Assembly (NCBI GenBank): GCA_003024785.1
Contig: PUQB01000011.1
Location: forward strand, 1,164,708-1,228,707
DNA: 64,000 nt
Direction: 5' to 3'
DNA from: Selaginella tamariscina
Taxonomy: Eukaryota; Streptophyta; Lycopodiopsida; Selaginellales; Selaginellaceae
Made by a program: the position numbers and the translations under genes. The notes beneath the pieces were generated by a model. That model worked only from the letters and a program-made list of their open reading frames with translations. It made no database searches and was not told where the DNA came from. Shown piece after piece: positions 58,870 through 64,000 of the stretch. Positions within the stretch are counted from its first letter, which is position 1. Each line of letters opens with the position of its first letter.

Positions 58870-59990
58870 TCTTTTGCACACATATATAAACACAATCAAA
58901 ATTTTACATATACACGTGCACACGCATTATAAGCACTTACAAAGACACATATGCACACAAATACAGAAGTCGATGAGTGGATCACGATATAAATAAATGT
59001 TTAAGGGTTAGCATCTAGCTTTGTATTTACGGTTTATGGTTTAAATCCCAAACCAAAGAGTTATAATTACACACACTCTACACTGGGGCTTACATATACA
59101 TATATGAAATATTTATAAATTTTTACATGCACACAACTAAAAACATCCCACAATATGCATTAAAAGCACCTATAGAGACACATATGCACACACGTACACA
59201 CACTAATGAGTTAATTGTAATACAAATAATTAAATGTTTAGGGGTTTAGCATCAAGCTTTGTGTTTAGGGTTTAGGGTTTAAACCCTAAACCAAGCATTT
59301 ATCGTTACACACACTCTACATTAGGACTTACATATACACACACAAAACATCCATATATCTATGTTTAGTGTCTAGAGTAAATTTATATTAAATTTAGAAA
59401 AATGTGCATGGATTTAGTTTATATTAGTATAAAGATTTTAATTAATATATATATTATGTGCTATGATTGCTTTCAAATGTGTTTTAATATTATTATGTCA
59501 TTTTTACAAATATACACATACAATTTTAAAGTACGAGCAAATTAATTTGCATTTAAATAAAATTTTTAAAGTAATTGACAAATCAATATAATGATTTGTG
59601 ATTTTATGTTTATTTACTTGATTATCAACAATTCTTTATACGTGTTTTCTTGTGTATTTATATACGAATAATAGACTTTTTATATAGATATTAAAATTTA
59701 ATAATAAAATACTTGCATTGGGTTTAAACCCTAAATCAAACTGGGAGATATATTGCTTCTTTATCAAAAACATCATGTTAAACGCATGTATGTTCCATAT
59801 GTACTCAGTTTGTGTGTATATAACATATTAAATTCACATGTATGTATGTCTATGTGTATACATGTGTGACACTGTGTGTAATGTGTGCGAAATTAATTTT
59901 TTAACACTCTCTCTCTCTCTCATACATACACACCATAGATGATCCATAATATGGCACTAACGTGATATGTATTATGTATGCATGTCTATA
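58870..59990. repeat. Microsatellite and interstitial telomere-like DNA (copy)
   Basis: Same module order as 39190-39680 (TATAAACACAAT, ACACACTCTACACTGGGGCTTA, GTTTAGGGTTTAGGGTTTAA). GTTTAGGGTTTAAACCCTAAAC forms a palindrome at about 59270-59291. No gene. Confidence 0.65.
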
Positions 59991-61819
59991 TGTCATAGTT
60001 TTTACTATGACTCGACCCTTTACTTTGGACGCTGACTGTTGTTACCTACTGTACTATGTTGATGGACCCTAGATGTAGTAGGAAACAGGCCCGCTTAGTG
60101 CACTTGGGTATCTGGTGATGGTCCGGCCGGGTGTCATTAGGTATTTGTAGGGAAACTCTAAGCGAAGCTAGAACTTACCTTCTAGAAACCCACCCCAATT
60201 TTGACATCCCGAATAGGCTGATTGGTCTTTGCAAATGAGTTCGGCGTGTTAAGTAGGGTTAGGAACACCCCTAGGGTTGACCTAACCCTAGGGTTGCCCT
60301 AACCCACGCCCTAAAACCCCCACCCCCTTGGGTAGGGTTTAGGGGTAGGAGTAAGGGTGAGTTATAGGCTCATATTGCTAATTTATCTAAGGGGCTAGAA
60401 TTCAGTGCCAGCCCACTAATACAAACAGGAAAAGAGGGGGGGGGGCTCCGTCACATAAATAAGGTAGAGTATACGTAGGAGAGCTCCTGGGTTCATGAAT
60501 GAGTTCGTTGCTCTTCTGCCGGTGCAAGCTTCAGCTTGTGTCGTTAAGGTACAACCCTCTGTTGTGCCGCCCTAACTTCCAGATGCCAGGGGTACGTCCC
60601 ACCTTCGGGGTAGCTTACCCTTAACGTTGGCGAATCCATGCCTGGGAGGTCTTGTCGGAATGCACGTTCCAAGCAGAGGTTGAGGCTTGTCTCCAGCCTC
60701 CTCCTCCACGTCAAGCTAGGTGTAGCACTCACGGCCAAGCAAGGCACATCCGTGTCCTTGTCCAACTGTGGGCGTGGGATCTTGTTTGACAGGTTCACGT
60801 TACCTGGTTCCTGAGGGTTCATTGAGGGGTTCTAGAGTTGGCATTTAGGAACCACGTTTGTGGTACTTGGTGCAACTCTTGAATCTAAGGGCTATGGCAT
60901 GATAGCCCACATCATGGAAGGCAGTGTCACATGGAGATGTGACACTGGGCTAAACGTCACATGGTACAACGCCCGAGGCACGCCCTTTGGGGTTATGTCA
61001 TGGGCTTGTCGCTAAGGGGTTGGATACTCTAGCAAACAGGCATGCTTGTGCTTGCACTAGGGTGCTAAGCCTTGGGCATCCGCTCAAGGGAGGTTAGGTC
61101 TCGTAACTAGGTGTGCTTTGGCACACTTGGCTAGGGGAGTGTTCTCCTTGGAATCAGGGTTGAACAACCTAAATTAGCAGAAGCCCTTTCGTAAGGCACT
61201 CGCAAGGTCATGTGCTTAGGGTTATCCCAAACCTAGCCTTAGGGAGTTTGCTTAGCAGAACACTCGTGTCCGCCTACGGCGCACACTCGTGTCCTCACTA
61301 AGTACTAGCCCTAGGTCTAGGGTATAACTTGGCCACTCAAACCCTTAGGGGTTAGTCGTGGTTCAGGGTACCCCTTGTCCCCTAAAGGGGTTGTACTCCC
61401 GGATGAGGGTGATTCCTCAAGGGGTAAGTGACGATGCCTTAGCTCTGTCAGGGGTATGTGTGGAACACACGTCTCCTTGATGGGGGTTAGGGCATGAGCC
61501 TGTCTAGGTCTTCTAGGGCAAGACCCTAAGTCAACTAGGGTTATCCCTCAAGGGTTTTGGGGGTAGACACTCTAGGGAGACTTAGGCTAAACCCTAAGTC
61601 AACTAGGGTTATCCCTCAAGGGTTCTGGGGGCAGACATTCTAGGGAGACTTAGGCTAAACCCTAAGTCTCTTGTCCACTTGGGCATTAGAGTCTAACCCT
61701 AGGGGTCGTTGGGGTTGTTCTGGGAAACTTAGCGTTGCTCACACAGGGTGATGACGCCGAATGGCCACCTGGCAGCCACGTGTTGCCACGTGTTGGCCCT
61801 TTGGGTTAAAACTCTGACA
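59991..61819 (+). mobile_element. Solo LTR of the second LTR family (longest copy)
   Basis: Starts TGTCATAGTTTTTACTATG, ends AAAACTCTGACA, 1829 bp, with a perfect 5-bp duplication CTATA on both sides (59986-59990 and 61820-61824). The 10-G run (60436-60445) is followed by CTCCGTCACATAAATAAGGT. A minus-strand frame at 60822-60544 (92 codons) is not kept in the 54375 copy and is not called a gene. Several copies of AACCCTAAGTCAACTAGGG-type repeats lie in its 3' part. Confidence 0.85.
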
Positions 61820-62588
61820 CTATATGTATATTATATGTGTGTATGTATGTATTGCTTCACGTGAAAATTTAACACGTTCATAGACACACATATGTTAAAC
61901 CCCTGCATGTTTTATATTTTTGGGGTGTATGTGATACACCCACACACCCAGACACGCACACAAATTTAAAATTATGATAATATAATGAAAGAATATTCAT
62001 TTGGGTTAATATATATATTTTATTTCTTTTAGGCTTTAGGTATATTCTTAGAAAGAATATTCAATTAGGGTTAATATTTCTTTTAAGGTTTAGGTATATT
62101 CTTAGAATTTCAAGGCAGCCGAGAAGCAAGGTGGAATGTGCAATAGATCAATAGATCTCTCTCTCACACAAGGCGTGGCGGTGCAAAAAAGCATGGCAAT
62201 GTAGTAGGGTTTGAAGGCGCATTCACACATGTGAAATCTCTCTCTCTCACACACACACTCCTGTCTATACACGTACATATATTTCTGTGTGATAGATAAT
62301 TTATTTATTTATATGTGTTTACATATACATTTATATGTGTGTGTATTATATAATAAAATTTATTTATTTATCTCTCACACACACACACGCACACTCCTGT
62401 ATATACATATACATATGTGTGTGTGTGTTGTGTGTATTTGTATAATTTAGCTCTCACACACACACATGATATACATATACATATATATATACATATGAGT
62501 GTGTCTCTGTATAATTTAATTTTTTAATCTATCTCTTGCACACTCCTGTATATACATATACATATGTGTGTGCATTTGCCTAGTGCGC
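61820..62588. repeat. Microsatellite region before array B (copy 3)
   Basis: (CA)n, (TA)n and (TC)n runs with GTGTATGTGATACACCC and TTTAGGTATATTCTTAGAA modules, inverted relative to 25870-26150. No gene. Confidence 0.7.
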
Positions 62589-63292
62589 GGGATAAACCAA
62601 AGGGCGGTGGGATTAATCCCGCCGCCCATGCCCTACCTAAAGGGTGGTGGGATTAATCATGCCACCTATGTCCTGCCTAGCAGGCGGGATCATTCTTGTC
62701 TCACATTTTTTGAGACATAAAGGGTAGCAGGATTAATCCCACCGACCCTTTCATGCATGGTGGGAAGGGTTGGCAGGATTAATCTCGCCACCTTTATGTC
62801 TTAAAGAATGTGGGCAGGATTAATCCCGCCCATCACCTCTCCATATGAGAGAGTTGTGAGCGGAATTAATCCTGTTAAGAAGGGTGGAGGGATTAAGCCT
62901 GCCCCACACATCCTTTGGTGGGATTAATCTTGCTGCCCATGCCCTACCTGGTGGGTGGGATTAATCTCGCCCCACATTTTTTGAGACATAAAGGGTGTAG
63001 GATTAATCCCGCTGACATTTTCATGCTTGGTGAAAAGGGTGACGGGATTAATCCTACCACTCTTTACGTCTCAAAAAATGTGGGAGGATTAATCCCACCC
63101 ATAACTCTCTTATATAGATAAGGGTGGTGGACGGAATTAAGCATGTACACTTCTCTTTGAGACGGAGAAAGGTGGCGAGATTAATTTCACCACCCCTTCC
63201 CATTAGGCATGAAAGGGTTGGTGGGATTAATCCTGCCACCCTTCTCCATCTCAAAGAGAAGTGGGCGGGATTAATCTCGTCCCATACTTTAT
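62589..63292. repeat. Palindrome array B (copy 3)
   Basis: About 17 palindromes, mostly 40-46 bp apart, with linkers CATGCCCTACCT and TTTTTTGAGACATAAAGGGT. More diverged than array B copies 1 and 2. It precedes the start of a fourth ParB-like copy, as expected. Confidence 0.88.
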
Positions 63293-63394
63293 GTGAATGT
63301 ACATGTGTATTAGTATATATAAGTTCTTTATCTTCTTTTATTTATTTCTATAATCTTATCATAAAAGCTAGTAAACCATATAAATTGTCCAAAG

Positions 63395-63460
63395 CTTACA
63401 TTTGTGGTCGTTCTAAAACTAAATGATACAAATTTTTTGCACTATCACAAACGTGAGCTT
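63395..63460. promoter_or_regulatory. Inverted repeat upstream of ParB-like gene (copy 4, mutated)
   Basis: CTTACATTTGTGG faces CACAAACGTGAG, each arm with one change relative to copy 1. Same place between array B and the gene. Confidence 0.4.
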
Positions 63461-63746
63461 TAGACACTTAATTCTGTCCATTTCTCTATGAGGACAAAGA
63501 AGGGTGTATGGAATTTATCAGTGTATTAATATATATAAGCATGTTTGTTTGCATATTATAATTTCTCGCCATTTAAATAGCCTAAACACTTCAGAGAAAA
63601 ATATGTATAGACTCTGTAAAGTTTTAATAGTGTTTGTATATTCGGATTTATATGAGTGTGTGTGCATGATTTTATATGAATTGTATTTATCGTGTTTTAT
63701 TGTGCAGAAAGACGGATTGATTTAACAAGGAGATTCAATCATTAGT

Positions 63747-64000
63747 ATAGAGTCGTTATCAAATTTTGGGTAAGAATTAATATAAAACATGTTATACTCG
63801 GATATGTATTTGAAGAAGTAATCATTTTTGTATTCAGATATGGAATTTAATGGTTATTGTCAAACTAACCTCTGTCACATCGTGTGGACAAATAAAACAA
63901 TAAAAAACTAGATTCATTAGTTAAGCACCCGAGAGCATGCTGGAGATTAGACGATGCTCGAAATATATACCTTGTTCCATCCAATGTCACGTTTTTGGAT
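63747..64000 (+). pseudogene. Start of ParB-like gene, copy 4 (continues beyond the window)
   Basis: AGTATAGAGTCGTTATCAAA corresponds to the start of copies 1 and 2, with ATG changed to ATA. The GTAAGAATT donor and the following exon (GTCAAACTAACCTCTGTCAC) are recognisable, with deletions near 63845. It keeps the sequence that copy 2 lost to the FCP1-like insertion. Its downstream state cannot be judged. Confidence 0.55.

Noticed and set aside
60544-60822. 92-codon minus-strand frame in the solo LTR
   Set aside because: The equivalent region of the LTR at 54375 has frame breaks, so it is most likely chance.
10640-64000. Integrated giant virus or Polinton
   Set aside because: The ParB-like and phosphatase-like genes suggested it, but no capsid, packaging ATPase or family B polymerase is seen, and the units lack long defined terminal repeats within the window.

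Overview
The window looks like repeat-dense nuclear DNA of a land plant. Evidence: GT-AG introns in several ORFs, plant-type TTTAGGG interstitial telomere repeats, Ty3/gypsy and LINE retrotransposons, a CACTA-like transposon and long AT-rich spacers. A seed-free plant (fern, lycophyte or bryophyte) is my guess, not a demonstrated fact. I saw no rRNA, tRNA or ordinary housekeeping gene; nearly every ORF belongs to a mobile or repeated element, and most are broken.

Layout. 1-6.7 kb: a CMC/CACTA-like DNA transposon with two divergent genes, a SAM-domain protein on the minus strand and a transposase-like gene on the plus strand, followed by CACTA-type subterminal repeats. 6.7-10.5 kb: a decayed Ty3/gypsy remnant joined to a reversed fragment of a second LTR family. 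10.6-39.15 kb: a huge imperfect palindrome of two head-to-head units. Each unit holds, in order, a DUF7869-like gene, palindrome array A, an AT-rich spacer, palindrome array B, a gene with a ParB-like domain and a weak methyltransferase-like tail, and an FCP1/NIF phosphatase-like gene. The right arm is enlarged by microsatellites and by a Ty3/gypsy chromovirus (27724-33854) with both LTRs and a 4-bp target duplication. 39-52 kb: telomere-like and microsatellite DNA with a 5'-truncated third ParB-like copy, a LINE insertion (44769-50864) that carries a nested Ty3 element (45109-48261), and a 240-bp MITE. 52-64 kb: another unit (DUF7869-like gene, array A, spacer, array B, start of a fourth ParB-like copy), interrupted by two solo LTRs with target duplications.

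The most interesting feature is the unit repeated in the 10.6-64 kb region. It carries arrays of an 18-bp palindrome (GGCGGGATTAATCCCGCC and variants, about 43-45 bp apart), and array B always lies just upstream of a gene encoding a ParB-like fold. Some variants change both half-sites together, so the symmetry is kept. One palindrome sits inside an intron of that gene. A working hypothesis is a large plant mobile element, or a decayed integrated replicon, with its own parS-like or transposase-binding sites and unusual cargo. All copies visible here carry stops, frameshifts or truncations, so this locus is probably a graveyard of such elements rather than an active one.
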